64,000 nt of DNA, from the NCBI RefSeq assembly GCF_002358085.1, contig NZ_NTJD01000005.1, positions 124,001 to 188,000 on the forward strand, in the 5' to 3' direction. Numbering within the stretch: the stretch's first letter is position 1; each line of letters begins with the position of its first letter. The translations under genes and the position numbers were made by a program. Source of the DNA: Pseudothioclava arenosa (GTDB taxonomy: Bacteria; Pseudomonadota; Alphaproteobacteria; Rhodobacterales; Rhodobacteraceae). Below are positions 17,985 to 26,073 of this stretch, piece by piece. The notes under the pieces are model-generated. The model saw only the letters and a program-made list of their open reading frames with translations. It was not told the origin of the DNA and searched no databases.

Positions 17985-18457
17985 GGGCAAATCCCGGCAA
18001 GGCGCGGGTCCCAGTCCGGGCCCCCGGAAATCTCGACAACGCGCGACGCGCCCCCCGCAGCCAGCGAGAAGGACAGGCGCAGCGCCCCCTCCGGCACGAG
18101 TTCGGCCAGCCGGTCGGGCCATTCGACAAGGCAGATCGCGGTTTCAAACGCCTCGTCCAGTCCCAGCTCGATCACCTCGTCCGGGTGCGTCAGGCGGTAA
18201 AGATCAGCGTGCCAGATCTCGACATCGGCGTCATAGGTCTGCACCAGCGTGAAGGTCGGCGAGGGGATGTCTTCGTGCCTGCCCAGCCGTGCCAGCCGCG
18301 CGGCGATCAGCGCGCGGGCGAAATGGGTCTTGCCCGCGCCGATCTGGCCATCGAGCAGCAGAACATCACCCGCATCGAGGCGGTCGGCAAAGGCCTGACC
18401 CAGACGCGCGGTGGCGTCGGCATCGGCGAGATCGAGGTGGCAAATAACCCGCGGCAT
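17981..18457 (-). CDS. tsaE: TsaE, ATPase of the tRNA t6A37 threonylcarbamoylation complex
   Basis: 158-residue P-loop ATPase that works with TsaB and TsaD in making t6A at position 37 of ANN-decoding tRNAs. Walker A is DGQIGAGKTHFARAL; IPSPTFTLVQTY and IWHADLYRL are the conserved family blocks. Length is standard. It starts the tsaE-amgK-murU-addB-addA run. TsaD, its partner, is encoded elsewhere in this window at 54810. Confidence 0.95.
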   Translation of the reverse strand: MPRVICHLDLADADATARLGQAFADRLDAGDVLLLDGQIGAGKTHFARALIAARLARLGRHEDIPSPTFTLVQTYDADVEIWHADLYRLTHPDEVIELGLDEAFETAICLVEWPDRLAELVPEGALRLSFSLAAGGASRVVEISGGPDWDPRLAGICP

Positions 18458-18499
18458 GGGTGCAGTTTTACCGCCCCGCCTGCCCGCCGCAAGACGCGA

Positions 18500-20098
18500 T
18501 CACTCCGCCGGCAGTCCGGGACGGGTTTGGGCATGCTCCAGTGTCGGCTTGTGCGCCATGCTCTCCGCCTGCACGGGCCAGAAACGCACCATGACAGCAC
18601 CGCCGGGCAGGCCTGACATTTCATAACCAAGGGACTGCCCGGTGCGCATCTCGACACGGCCCGAAATCGCGGTGGCGACCCCGATCCTGTTGGCGAAGTC
18701 ACGCATTTTCGCCCAGGTCGGATCGGGGCGGCATTGGTCTTGCCAGATCCGCGTCGCATCCGCGAAGGTGAAGCGCCCAAGGCTCGAATCCGGCTCAACT
18801 CCCCAGAGTTTGGCGAAGGCGGCGTTAGACATCGCCAGCTCTCCTGAGGCCTGAAACACGGCAACCCCGTCAGGCAGCAGATCGAACACACGATGCGACA
18901 GCTCAAGCTCGGCCCGGAACCGCCGCGTCAGAGCAATCTCGGAGGAAATATCCTCGAACAGGAAGGCCACCGCGCCATTGGGGTGCGGGCGCCCGGTCAC
19001 GCGATAGGTCTGCCCGCTGGGAAGGCTCCAAGTTTCGGTGTGGAACCCTGCCGCCGAGGCTTTCTCAAGCTCGGTCATCTGCAGCCGCCAGCTACGGTAA
19101 TCCTTGGGTTCGGGGACCATGCGCGCCTCGCGCAGCCGGTCGAGAAAGGCGTAAAGCGTCGGGCGCGCCGACAGGAACTCGGGGCCAAGCTGCGTCAGGT
19201 CGAGCAGCGCGGGGTTGAACAGCTGCAACTGCCGCTGCCGGTCAAACACCGCAAGGCCGATCGGCAGGTCGGCGAAGGTCTTGGTCAGGGTCTGAACGAA
19301 GTCGCGCAGGGTTTTTTCGGCGCGCACGGCCGAATCCGCCGAGAGCGCGAAATGCAGCGTGCCCTTGGTGTAAGGATAGGCGTAGCAATCGAACCAGCGC
19401 CCCTCGTCCGAACCGTCATCGACACGCGCGCGGCGCGGCGCGCCCGGTGCACCTTCCTGCGCGAGAGGGAATATCTTGGGCAAAGGCCAGATCAGGGTCT
19501 CTTCAGCATGATCGAGCGCGCCCGACTGCAGGATATAGGCCCGGTTCGCCCAGCTGACCTCACCCGAAGCATCCTCGCGCCAGACCAGCGTCGGCGCGTG
19601 ATCGAGCGTGTCGCGCAAAAGATCCAGTTCATCCTCGATCGCGCGCATCGAAAGGCCATCGACCAGAACCCCGCGCCCCTCGGCGGAGGGATCGACCAAG
19701 GTCAGCCGCGCCAGCCCCGCGACATCTTCGGCGATCAGGCGGATCGGGGCGCGATCACCGTCTTCGCTTCGGCCCGTCATCTCGATCCGGCCTTCGGCGC
19801 TCAAGGCGGCCATGCGCCCCGGAAAATCGTCAAGCCGCGGCCCGAGGAACGCAGCGAGCCGGGCCCAATCGGACCCAGCCAGCAGCACCGCCTCCAGCAG
19901 TTTGCGCGCCGGAACCGTGGCGTCGACCAGATCCTGATCGTCGAACAGGAACACCGTCTGTTCAACCTCGGGCACCGGGCTCGCCTTGAGCGCCGGACGC
20001 AGACGCTGACCCGTGATGAAAGAGATCGCAATCAGGGCGACCACCGCGGCGAAAACCGAGGTAAATGCAATAAGAGCGGCCTGAATCCAGTGATCCAT
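18500..20098 (-). CDS. PAS-domain membrane protein lacking a kinase domain
   Basis: 532-residue protein of unknown function. It has one N-terminal membrane segment (QAALIAFTSVFAAVVALIAI) followed by several PAS-like modules. One centres on LVWREDASGEVSWANRAY, one on PIGLAVFDRQRQLQLFNPAL with FLFEDISSEIAL, and one on VFDLLPDGVAVFQASGELAMSN. A short helix (TRRFRAELELSHRVFD) occupies the linker where a kinase might follow, but no H-box, N-box or G-box is present. The protein ends soon after the last PAS module. It may be a sensory input that acts through partners. A perfect TTAA-N7-TTAA site lies 51 bases upstream of its start; see findings. Confidence 0.8.
   Translation of the reverse strand: MDHWIQAALIAFTSVFAAVVALIAISFITGQRLRPALKASPVPEVEQTVFLFDDQDLVDATVPARKLLEAVLLAGSDWARLAAFLGPRLDDFPGRMAALSAEGRIEMTGRSEDGDRAPIRLIAEDVAGLARLTLVDPSAEGRGVLVDGLSMRAIEDELDLLRDTLDHAPTLVWREDASGEVSWANRAYILQSGALDHAEETLIWPLPKIFPLAQEGAPGAPRRARVDDGSDEGRWFDCYAYPYTKGTLHFALSADSAVRAEKTLRDFVQTLTKTFADLPIGLAVFDRQRQLQLFNPALLDLTQLGPEFLSARPTLYAFLDRLREARMVPEPKDYRSWRLQMTELEKASAAGFHTETWSLPSGQTYRVTGRPHPNGAVAFLFEDISSEIALTRRFRAELELSHRVFDLLPDGVAVFQASGELAMSNAAFAKLWGVEPDSSLGRFTFADATRIWQDQCRPDPTWAKMRDFANRIGVATAISGRVEMRTGQSLGYEMSGLPGGAVMVRFWPVQAESMAHKPTLEHAQTRPGLPAE
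19485..19509. repeat. Dispersed palindrome inside the PAS-protein gene (weak copy)
   Basis: Left arm GGCCAGATCAG, spacer GGT, right arm CTCTTCAGCAT. It encodes the AEETLIWP stretch. Confidence 0.35.
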
Positions 20099-20148
20099 GA
20101 CGATGCAGCCTTGTTACCTGTCCCGGGGATCACGGTGGGCAAGAAAGG

Positions 20149-20163
20149 TTAATGCGCCGTTAA
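20149..20163. promoter_or_regulatory. CtrA-type binding site (TTAA-N7-TTAA) upstream of the PAS-protein gene
   Basis: TTAA at 20149-20152 and TTAA at 20160-20163, separated by exactly seven bases. This is the full consensus of the cell-cycle regulator CtrA. It lies 51 bases upstream of the ATG at 20098, between that gene and the 3' end of regB. Function is inferred from the consensus only. Confidence 0.55.
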
Positions 20164-20195
20164 GCACCACCTGGTTTTCGTTAATTCACGGGCTT

Positions 20196-21650
20196 TCAGG
20201 CCTTGAACGGGAGGTTTTCGCCCAGAGCTTCGCTGGAAGGCGCCAGAATCCGCTGCACCGGCCAGGTCACCTCGATCACCGCGCCCGAGCGGCGCGGATG
20301 CTCGGCGTTGCGCACATAGGGCGCGGTGCCATTGGCAAAGCTCACCCGCGCGCCGGTGCGTTCGGCCAGCGTCTTGGCGATGAACAGCCCCAACCCCATG
20401 CCTTCGTATCCGGGCCGCTGGGATCGCTCGGAGGCCGAGGGGCGGTTGTGCAGGAACGGGTCGCCGATGCGATGGATCACCGAGGGCGCATAGCCCTTGC
20501 CATCGTCACTGACCCGCACCGTCAGAAATTGATCGTCCCATTCCGCCTCGACCCAGACTGTGCTGAAGGCGAAATCCACGGCGTTCTGGATGAAGTTCCG
20601 CAGCGCATGGATCACCTCGGGGTAGCGATGGATCGTGGGCTGCCGGTCCGAGCCGCCGGTCGAGGGCATCGCGTCGAAATAAATTGCCTTGCCGCGATCC
20701 AGATGCGGCTCGGCCGCCTCGCGCAGCACCGCAAGAACCGGCGCGCTGCGCAGGTGCAGGTCGTCCTTGCCGGCCCGGCCCATCGAGTGAAGGATATCGC
20801 GGCAACGGTCAGCCTGCTGACGGATCAGCTCGGCGTCTTCGCGCAGCTCGGGTCGGTCATCCAGCTCATCGGCCAGCTCCGAGGAGACCAGCTTGATCGT
20901 CGCCAGCGGCGTGCCCAGCTCGTGCGCGGCGGCGGCCACCACGCCGCCAAGATCGGTAAGCTTCTGTTCCCGCGCGAGCGCCATCTGCGTCGCCACCAGC
21001 GCATCCGACATGGTGTGAATTTCATGCGCGATGCGGTGCGCATAGCCGCCCAGAAACGCCACCCCGATCACAATCGCCAGCCAGGCACCGAATTCGAGGA
21101 TCGGCGGGATGCCGATGGTTTCGCCGCTCATCAACCGCAGCGGCTCGGCGTAGATCGCGGTCAGGGTGATCATGCCGATCGTCGCCGCGCCCAGCATCAG
21201 CGTCGGCTTCCGTTCAAGCGCGGTCGCCGCAATCGTCACCGGCACGAGGATCAGCAGCGCGAAGGGGTTGTTCATCCCCCCCGTCAGCATCAGCAACAGC
21301 GCCAGTTGCGCGGTATCGAACAACAGCATCGCCGCCGCTTCGGTCTGCGTCAGGCGCTTGTTCTCCGGGAAGTGATAGATCGCGACAAGGTTCGCCGCCG
21401 CCGAAGCCCCGACCGTCGCGAGGCACAGCGGCAGATCCAGCGCGATCCGATAATAGAGCACCGCCACCGCAATCGCGCCCAACTGCCCCAGAACTGCCGT
21501 CCAGCGCAAAAAGATCAGCGTGCGCAGCCTCACCCAATCGTGATGCGCAACCATCAGCGTTTGATCTGTCGCAAAGTCTTGTTCTTGCTCTTTTGACAAA
21601 AGATAAATCTCAGTGTCAGGTTTACTGCCTCGTAAAGCGATATTAGACAC
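20196..21650 (-). CDS. regB: RegB/PrrB redox-sensing histidine kinase
   Basis: 484-residue membrane sensor kinase that phosphorylates RegA when respiration slows. It has six hydrophobic membrane segments. The quinone-binding heptad GGMNNPF is at 124-130, the H-box AAAHELGTPLA carries His243, and the redox-active cysteine equivalent is Cys283 (ADRCRDIL). His243 and Cys283 are both shifted by 18 from the R. capsulatus numbering (H225, C265). The G-box is EGMGLGLFIAKTL. The start is a GTG at 21650. It diverges from senC by only 40 bases, as in Rhodobacter. Confidence 0.96.
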   Translation of the reverse strand: MSNIALRGSKPDTEIYLLSKEQEQDFATDQTLMVAHHDWVRLRTLIFLRWTAVLGQLGAIAVAVLYYRIALDLPLCLATVGASAAANLVAIYHFPENKRLTQTEAAAMLLFDTAQLALLLMLTGGMNNPFALLILVPVTIAATALERKPTLMLGAATIGMITLTAIYAEPLRLMSGETIGIPPILEFGAWLAIVIGVAFLGGYAHRIAHEIHTMSDALVATQMALAREQKLTDLGGVVAAAAHELGTPLATIKLVSSELADELDDRPELREDAELIRQQADRCRDILHSMGRAGKDDLHLRSAPVLAVLREAAEPHLDRGKAIYFDAMPSTGGSDRQPTIHRYPEVIHALRNFIQNAVDFAFSTVWVEAEWDDQFLTVRVSDDGKGYAPSVIHRIGDPFLHNRPSASERSQRPGYEGMGLGLFIAKTLAERTGARVSFANGTAPYVRNAEHPRRSGAVIEVTWPVQRILAPSSEALGENLPFKA

Positions 21651-21690
21651 TCAGAGAGACGAAACGCAAAGACGAATACAGGACGCTTGG

Positions 21691-22356
21691 ATGGCCATCA
21701 CAACTCGGACCTACGCGATCATCGCCGCGACTGCCGTCGTCGCCGGTTTGGGAGTGATGTGGCTCGCGACGAATTCGCAGCAGGCGCAGCCCGAAAGCAC
21801 CGATGTTTTCGCGCAATGCCGCCAGGGCGTGGTGAGCGGTGCCGGCGCGATCGGCGGCGCCTTTGAACTGGTGTCGGAAACCGGCGCGACCGTGACCGAG
21901 AAAGACGTCATCACCAAGCCGTCGCTATTGTATTTCGGCTATACCTATTGCCCCGATGTCTGCCCGCTCGACAGCACGCGCAACGCCGAGGCCGTCTATC
22001 TGCTGGATGACCGCGGCTATGATGTGACCCCGGTGTTCATCTCGGTCGACAGCGCTCGCGACACGCCCGAGCTTCTGGCCGAGTTCACCGATATCATGCA
22101 TCCGCGCATGATCGGCCTTTCGGGCAGCGAAGAGCAGATCAAGGCCGCCTCGAAAGCCTATCGCACCTATTTCAAGGTGCAGGACCCGAGCGACCCCTAC
22201 ACGCTCATCGACCACTCGACCCAGACCTATCTGGTGTTTCCCGACACCGGCTTCGTCGAATTTTTCAACCGCGACGTGACGCCCGAAGACATGGCCGATC
22301 GCGTCGCCTGTTTCGTCGACGCCTGGAAGACAACCCAACCGGGAGGGGCGCAGTAA
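21691..22356 (+). CDS. senC: SenC/PrrC, SCO1-family copper chaperone
   Basis: 221-residue membrane-anchored periplasmic protein that delivers copper to haem-copper oxidases. An N-terminal anchor (AIIAATAVVAGLGVMWLA) precedes a thioredoxin fold. The copper ligands are the CxxxC of YCPDVCPLD (Cys87, Cys91) and His175 in DHSTQTYLVF. In Rhodobacter it lies between regB and regA and links cbb3 oxidase assembly to the Reg system. The ATG at 21691 starts directly at the anchor; a longer in-frame start at 21613 would overlap regB. Confidence 0.95.
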   Translation: MAITTRTYAIIAATAVVAGLGVMWLATNSQQAQPESTDVFAQCRQGVVSGAGAIGGAFELVSETGATVTEKDVITKPSLLYFGYTYCPDVCPLDSTRNAEAVYLLDDRGYDVTPVFISVDSARDTPELLAEFTDIMHPRMIGLSGSEEQIKAASKAYRTYFKVQDPSDPYTLIDHSTQTYLVFPDTGFVEFFNRDVTPEDMADRVACFVDAWKTTQPGGAQ

Positions 22357-22385
22357 CGCGCGGCACCGATCAAGGAGGAGCAAAC

Positions 22386-22940
22386 ATGGCCGAAGAAGAA
22401 AAACTCGATCTGGGCTCGGATCCTTCCCTGCTGCTCGTCGATGACGATGTGCCGTTCCTGAGCCGCCTCGCGCGGGCGATGGAAAAGCGCGGCTTCAAGC
22501 CCGTCACCGCGGAAACCGTCGCCGCCGGAAAGGCGATCGCGCAATCGGACGCGCCCGCCTATGCGGTAATCGACCTGCGGCTTGAAGACGGCAACGGCCT
22601 TGATGTGGTCGAATTGCTGCGCCAGCGCCGCCCCGATGCGCGGATCGTCGTGCTGACCGGCTATGGTGCGATTGCTACTGCTGTGGCGGCGGTGAAAATG
22701 GGTGCGACCGATTATCTGTCGAAGCCCGCCGACGCGACCGACATCACCAACGCGCTGCTGGCGCGCGGAGAAGACCTGCCGCCGCCGCCGGAAAACCCGA
22801 TGAGTGCGGATCGCGTGCGTTGGGAACATATCCAGCGGGTCTACGAGCTTTGCGACCGCAACGTCTCGGAAACCGCCCGGCGCCTGAATATGCACCGCCG
22901 CACGCTTCAGCGGATTTTGGCTAAACGCAGCCCGAGATAA
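22386..22940 (+). CDS. regA: RegA/PrrA global redox response regulator
   Basis: 184-residue response regulator. The receiver has the acidic pocket LLLVDDD and the phospho-acceptor Asp63 in VIDLRLEDG, with the switch lysine in YLSKPAD. A four-proline hinge (EDLPPPPENP) leads to a Fis-type helix-turn-helix, NVSETARRLNMHRRTLQRIL. Near-identical sequences in Rhodobacter control photosynthesis, carbon and nitrogen fixation and respiration genes. AGGAGGAGCAAAC upstream gives a strong Shine-Dalgarno. It follows senC by 29 bases. Confidence 0.98.
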   Translation: MAEEEKLDLGSDPSLLLVDDDVPFLSRLARAMEKRGFKPVTAETVAAGKAIAQSDAPAYAVIDLRLEDGNGLDVVELLRQRRPDARIVVLTGYGAIATAVAAVKMGATDYLSKPADATDITNALLARGEDLPPPPENPMSADRVRWEHIQRVYELCDRNVSETARRLNMHRRTLQRILAKRSPR

Positions 22941-22964
22941 TATCCTTTTGCACAGGTATTCATT

Positions 22965-23020
22965 GGTCGGGGTTGTATTTTTTTAAAACACCCGACCTAT
23001 TCCTGCGGAATATTTATTCC
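22965..23020 (+). promoter_or_regulatory. Structured regA-hvrA intergenic segment
   Basis: Two hairpins are visible. GGTCGGG (22965-22971) pairs with CCCGACC (22991-22997) around a T- and A-rich loop. GGAAT (23007-23011) pairs with ATTCC (23016-23020), ending immediately before the hvrA GGAGG. They could reduce readthrough from regA and partly mask hvrA translation initiation. This is inference from pairing only. Confidence 0.4.
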
Positions 23021-23030
23021 GGAGGCAGAA

Positions 23031-23339
23031 ATGGATCTTGAGACCCTCTCGCTTGCTGAACTGAAAGCCCTGCGCAACCGCGTCGATCACGCGATTGCCT
23101 CTTTCGAAGAGCGCAAGAAAAAAGAAGCCGCCCAGCAGCTTGAAGAAAAAGCCCGCGAAATGGGGTATTCCCTGAGCGAGCTTGCCGGGCTGTCGGCGGT
23201 GAAAAAGCGCAAGCCCGCCGCGCCGAAATACGCCAATCCGGCGGATACGTCGCAAACCTGGACCGGGCGCGGGCGCAAGCCGCTTTGGGTGCAGGCGGCG
23301 CTGGACGCGGGTAAATCGCTCGACGATCTGAAGATCTGA
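23031..23339 (+). CDS. hvrA: HvrA-like H-NS family DNA-binding protein
   Basis: 102-residue H-NS/MvaT-group nucleoid protein. The N-terminal half is a dimerising helix and coiled coil (IASFEERKKKEAAQQLEEKA). A lysine-rich linker follows, then the H-NS DNA-binding motif TWTGRGRKPLWVQAAL. In Rhodobacter capsulatus HvrA, encoded next to regA, regulates photosynthesis genes with light intensity and also affects nitrogen fixation. The gene order regB-senC-regA-hvrA is preserved here. GGAGG lies seven bases before the ATG. Confidence 0.93.
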   Translation: MDLETLSLAELKALRNRVDHAIASFEERKKKEAAQQLEEKAREMGYSLSELAGLSAVKKRKPAAPKYANPADTSQTWTGRGRKPLWVQAALDAGKSLDDLKI

Positions 23340-23341
23340 GT

Positions 23342-23365
23342 AAAAGGCCGGGCAACCGGCCTTTT
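23342..23365. terminator. Bidirectional terminator between hvrA and the HD hydrolase
   Basis: Stem AAAAGGCCGG (23342-23351) / CCGGCCTTTT (23356-23365), loop GCAA, followed by a T run. It ends inside the stop codon region of the converging HD-domain gene. Confidence 0.85.
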
Positions 23366-23960
23366 ATTTTTCCGCCGCGATCTCGGCCAGCAACGCATCA
23401 TGGCGCGCGGTATATTCGGCGCGCACCTCGGGCGCCGGACGCAGGCGGATTTTCAACCCGCGCGTCACCGCCGGGTCGATCTTGCCAAAGAGCTTGTCGG
23501 CCTCGGATTTGGAAAACCCGGCGAGCTGCTCGGCCTCAAGCCGCGCCGAAACGATATCCGCCGACTTGATCGCCTTCTTGATCGGCGCGGGCAGCACCGC
23601 AGGCAGACCAAAGCGCAGATGCACCGCCGCCGTCAGTCGCCGGTCCAGCTCGCCATAGCCAGCGCCGATCGTGGCCTTCACCGGCGAAATCATGTCCCCC
23701 AGCACATATTCGGGCGCGTCATGCAGCAGCGCGGCCAGCTTCCAGCGCGCCCCGATGCCCGGATTCTGCCGCGCGAAGATCTGTTCGACGAACAGCGAAT
23801 GCTCGGCCACCGAATAGGGAAAATCGCCCAGCGTCTGTCCGTTCCAGCGCGCCACAAACGCCAGCCCATGCGCGATGTCCTCGACCTCGACATCCAGAGG
23901 GGTCGGGTCCAGCAGGTCCAGCCGCCGCCCCGAGAGCATCCTTTGCCACGCGCGCGCCAT
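23364..23960 (-). CDS. HD-domain phosphohydrolase (YfbR-like)
   Basis: 198-residue metal-dependent phosphohydrolase. The HD signature is AALLHDAPEYVLGDM, preceded by the metal-ligand histidine of YSVAEHSLFV. The pattern resembles 5'-deoxynucleotidase YfbR, which dephosphorylates dNMPs, but substrate specificity cannot be read from sequence. It converges with hvrA and diverges from ahcY, so it interrupts the otherwise Rhodobacter-like regA-hvrA-ahcY order. Confidence 0.85.
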   Translation of the reverse strand: MARAWQRMLSGRRLDLLDPTPLDVEVEDIAHGLAFVARWNGQTLGDFPYSVAEHSLFVEQIFARQNPGIGARWKLAALLHDAPEYVLGDMISPVKATIGAGYGELDRRLTAAVHLRFGLPAVLPAPIKKAIKSADIVSARLEAEQLAGFSKSEADKLFGKIDPAVTRGLKIRLRPAPEVRAEYTARHDALLAEIAAEK

Positions 23961-24023
23961 TTTGCCTCCGTCAGGTCAGTTCCGCGGATCGGGCTACCCG
24001 AACCGGCCCGCTCTGTAAACGAT

Positions 24024-24072
24024 GGGCTGCGGCATTGCATTGCCGCAAGCGGAAGCCGGTGCTAAAGAGCCC
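24024..24072 (+). promoter_or_regulatory. Candidate structured leader upstream of ahcY
   Basis: Closing stem GGGCT (24024-24028) / AGCCC (24068-24072) encloses a perfect hairpin GCGGCA (24029-24034) / TGCCGC (24041-24046) and a smaller CGG/CCG hairpin. The ahcY Shine-Dalgarno follows about 10 bases later. It could be an attenuator or metabolite-binding leader, but no known riboswitch consensus was recognised. Confidence 0.35.
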
Positions 24073-24097
24073 GCAAAATAAAGGTTAGGAGCACGGC

Positions 24098-25489
24098 ATG
24101 GCCGATTACATCATCAAGGATATCGCGCTTGCGGATTATGGCCGCAAGGAACTGGATATCGCGGAAACCGAAATGCCCGGTCTGATGGCTCTGCGTGAAG
24201 AGTATGGCAGCGCAAAACCCCTGAAAGGCGCCCGTATCGCGGGGTCGCTGCACATGACCGTGCAGACCGCCGTTCTGATCGAGACGCTGAAGGCGCTGGG
24301 CGCCGATGTGCGCTGGGCCTCGTGCAACATCTTCTCGACGCAGGACCACGCGGCGGCGGCGATCGCTGCGGGCGGCACCCCGGTCTTTGCGATCAAGGGC
24401 GAGACGCTCGAAGACTACTGGGCCTATACCGACAAGATTTTCCAGTTCGAGGAAGGCACCTGCAACATGATCCTCGACGATGGCGGGGATGCGACGCTGT
24501 ATATCCTGCTGGGCGCGCGCGTCGAAGCGGGCGAAACCGGCCTGATCGAAGTGCCGACCAGCGAGGAAGAGGTCTGCCTCTTCAACCAGATCAAGAAGCG
24601 CCTTGCCGAAACCCCCGGCTGGTTCACCAAGCAACGCGACGCGATCAAGGGCGTTTCCGAGGAAACCACCACCGGCGTGCACCGTCTTTACGACCTGCAC
24701 AAGAAGGGCCTCCTGCCCTTCCCGGCGATCAACGTGAACGATTCCGTCACCAAGTCGAAATTCGACAACAAATACGGCTGCAAAGAATCGCTCGTTGACG
24801 GCATCCGCCGCGCAACCGACGTTATGATGGCCGGCAAGGTCGCCGTGGTCTGCGGCTATGGCGATGTGGGCAAGGGCTCGGCCGCCTCGCTGCGCGGCGC
24901 GGGCGCCCGCGTGAAGGTGACCGAGGTCGACCCGATCTGCGCGCTGCAAGCGGCGATGGACGGGTTCGAGGTCGTCGTGCTCGAAGACGTGGTCGACAGC
25001 GCCGACATCTTCATCACCACCACCGGCAACAAGGACGTGATCCGCATCGAGCATATGCGCGAGATGAAGGACATGGCGATCGTCGGCAACATCGGCCATT
25101 TCGACAACGAGATTCAGGTCGCCGCGCTGAAAAACCACAAATGGACCAACATCAAGGACCAGGTGGATATGATCGAGATGCCCTCGGGCGCGCGGATCAT
25201 CCTCTTGTCCGAGGGCCGCCTGCTGAACCTCGGCAACGCCACCGGCCACCCGAGCTTCGTGATGTCGGCCTCGTTCACCAACCAGGTGCTGGCGCAGCTC
25301 GAGCTGTGGACCAAGGGCGACGAGTATCAGCCCGGCGTCTACATCCTGCCCAAGCATCTCGATGAAAAGGTCGCGCGCCTGCATCTGGCCAAGATCGGCG
25401 TCAAGCTGACCACGCTGCGCCCCGATCAGGCGGAGTATATCGGCGTCACCGTCGAAGGCCCGTTCAAGGCGGATCACTACCGCTACTAA
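24098..25489 (+). CDS. ahcY: Adenosylhomocysteinase (SAH hydrolase)
   Basis: 463-residue NAD-dependent enzyme that splits S-adenosylhomocysteine into adenosine and homocysteine, clearing the product of methyltransferases. Conserved blocks are [32 protein letters not shown], the NAD-binding [20 protein letters not shown], and the C-terminal DHYRY ending typical of the family. The length matches the proteobacterial form, including its insertion. GGTTAGGAGC precedes the ATG. In Rhodobacter ahcY also lies next to hvrA. Confidence 0.97.
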   Translation: MADYIIKDIALADYGRKELDIAETEMPGLMALREEYGSAKPLKGARIAGSLHMTVQTAVLIETLKALGADVRWASCNIFSTQDHAAAAIAAGGTPVFAIKGETLEDYWAYTDKIFQFEEGTCNMILDDGGDATLYILLGARVEAGETGLIEVPTSEEEVCLFNQIKKRLAETPGWFTKQRDAIKGVSEETTTGVHRLYDLHKKGLLPFPAINVNDSVTKSKFDNKYGCKESLVDGIRRATDVMMAGKVAVVCGYGDVGKGSAASLRGAGARVKVTEVDPICALQAAMDGFEVVVLEDVVDSADIFITTTGNKDVIRIEHMREMKDMAIVGNIGHFDNEIQVAALKNHKWTNIKDQVDMIEMPSGARIILLSEGRLLNLGNATGHPSFVMSASFTNQVLAQLELWTKGDEYQPGVYILPKHLDEKVARLHLAKIGVKLTTLRPDQAEYIGVTVEGPFKADHYRY

Positions 25490-25510
25490 TACTTGCCGCT
25501 ACGGCATTTG

Positions 25511-25540
25511 ACGGGCGGGGGCGCGGCCTCCGCCCGTTTT
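25511..25540 (+). terminator. Rho-independent terminator after ahcY
   Basis: Stem ACGGGCGG (25511-25518) / CCGCCCGT (25530-25537) followed by TTT. It lies 21 bases past the ahcY stop. Confidence 0.8.
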
Positions 25541-25678
25541 GCGTTGCGGGCCTGCGAATAACCGCCGCAAGTGGAAAAACCGGGGAAATTTTCCCTTGGT
25601 TGGTGCAAGGCTTCGTCTTAGCATCCCGGGCGTGACGGCCATTGATCGGCCGGACGGAAACAACGGGTAGGAAAAACC

Positions 25679-26020
25679 ATGGGAAAACGTGACGAGTTGA
25701 TCGCCAAATATGCCGACGATCTGAAAAACAAATGCGGCATGGAGCCGGATATGGACCTGCTGACCAAGGTCACCATCGGCTGCGGCCCGGCGATCTACAA
25801 CGCGGATGCCGAAACCGTCGCGGCCTCGGACAAATCCGAGCTGGAAACGGTGAAAAACAATTTCCTCGTGAAGAAGCTCGGCCTCGCGGACGGCCCCGAA
25901 CTGATGGATGCGATCGACAGCGTCGTGGAAACCTATGGCCGCTCGGAGCGCAATAAATACCGCGCCGTGGTCTATTACATGCTGACCAAGCATTTCGGCA
26001 AAGAAGCCGTCTACGGCTGA
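25679..26020 (+). CDS. DUF2853 family protein
   Basis: 113-residue soluble protein matching the pattern of the DUF2853 family. It starts GKRDELIAKYADDLKNKCG, has the central VTIGCGPAIYNADAETVA, and ends YYMLTKHFGKEAVYG. It is mainly helical and function is unknown. It has its own promoter region after the ahcY terminator and its own hairpin terminator, so it is probably a single-gene unit. The length is normal. Confidence 0.85.
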   Translation: MGKRDELIAKYADDLKNKCGMEPDMDLLTKVTIGCGPAIYNADAETVAASDKSELETVKNNFLVKKLGLADGPELMDAIDSVVETYGRSERNKYRAVVYYMLTKHFGKEAVYG

Positions 26021-26040
26021 TCCTTTGCCAGGCCGCAATC

Positions 26041-26067
26041 ATGCCCGGGGCCGAAGGCTCCGGGCAT
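26041..26067. terminator. Hairpin between converging DUF2853 and enoyl-CoA hydratase genes
   Basis: ATGCCCGG (26041-26048) pairs with CCGGGCAT (26060-26067), and GGCC pairs with GGCT inside, leaving a GAA loop: a 12-pair stem. T-runs are weak on both sides, but the position between two converging stops fits a shared terminator. Confidence 0.65.
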
Positions 26068-26073
26068 TTGCGT

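Noticed and set aside
20097-21596. 499-residue open frame on plus across regB
   Set aside because: Antisense to regB, rich in Arg, His and Gln, no family features.
24062-25477. 471-residue open frame on minus across ahcY
   Set aside because: Antisense to ahcY; hydrophobic His/Asp-rich shadow sequence.
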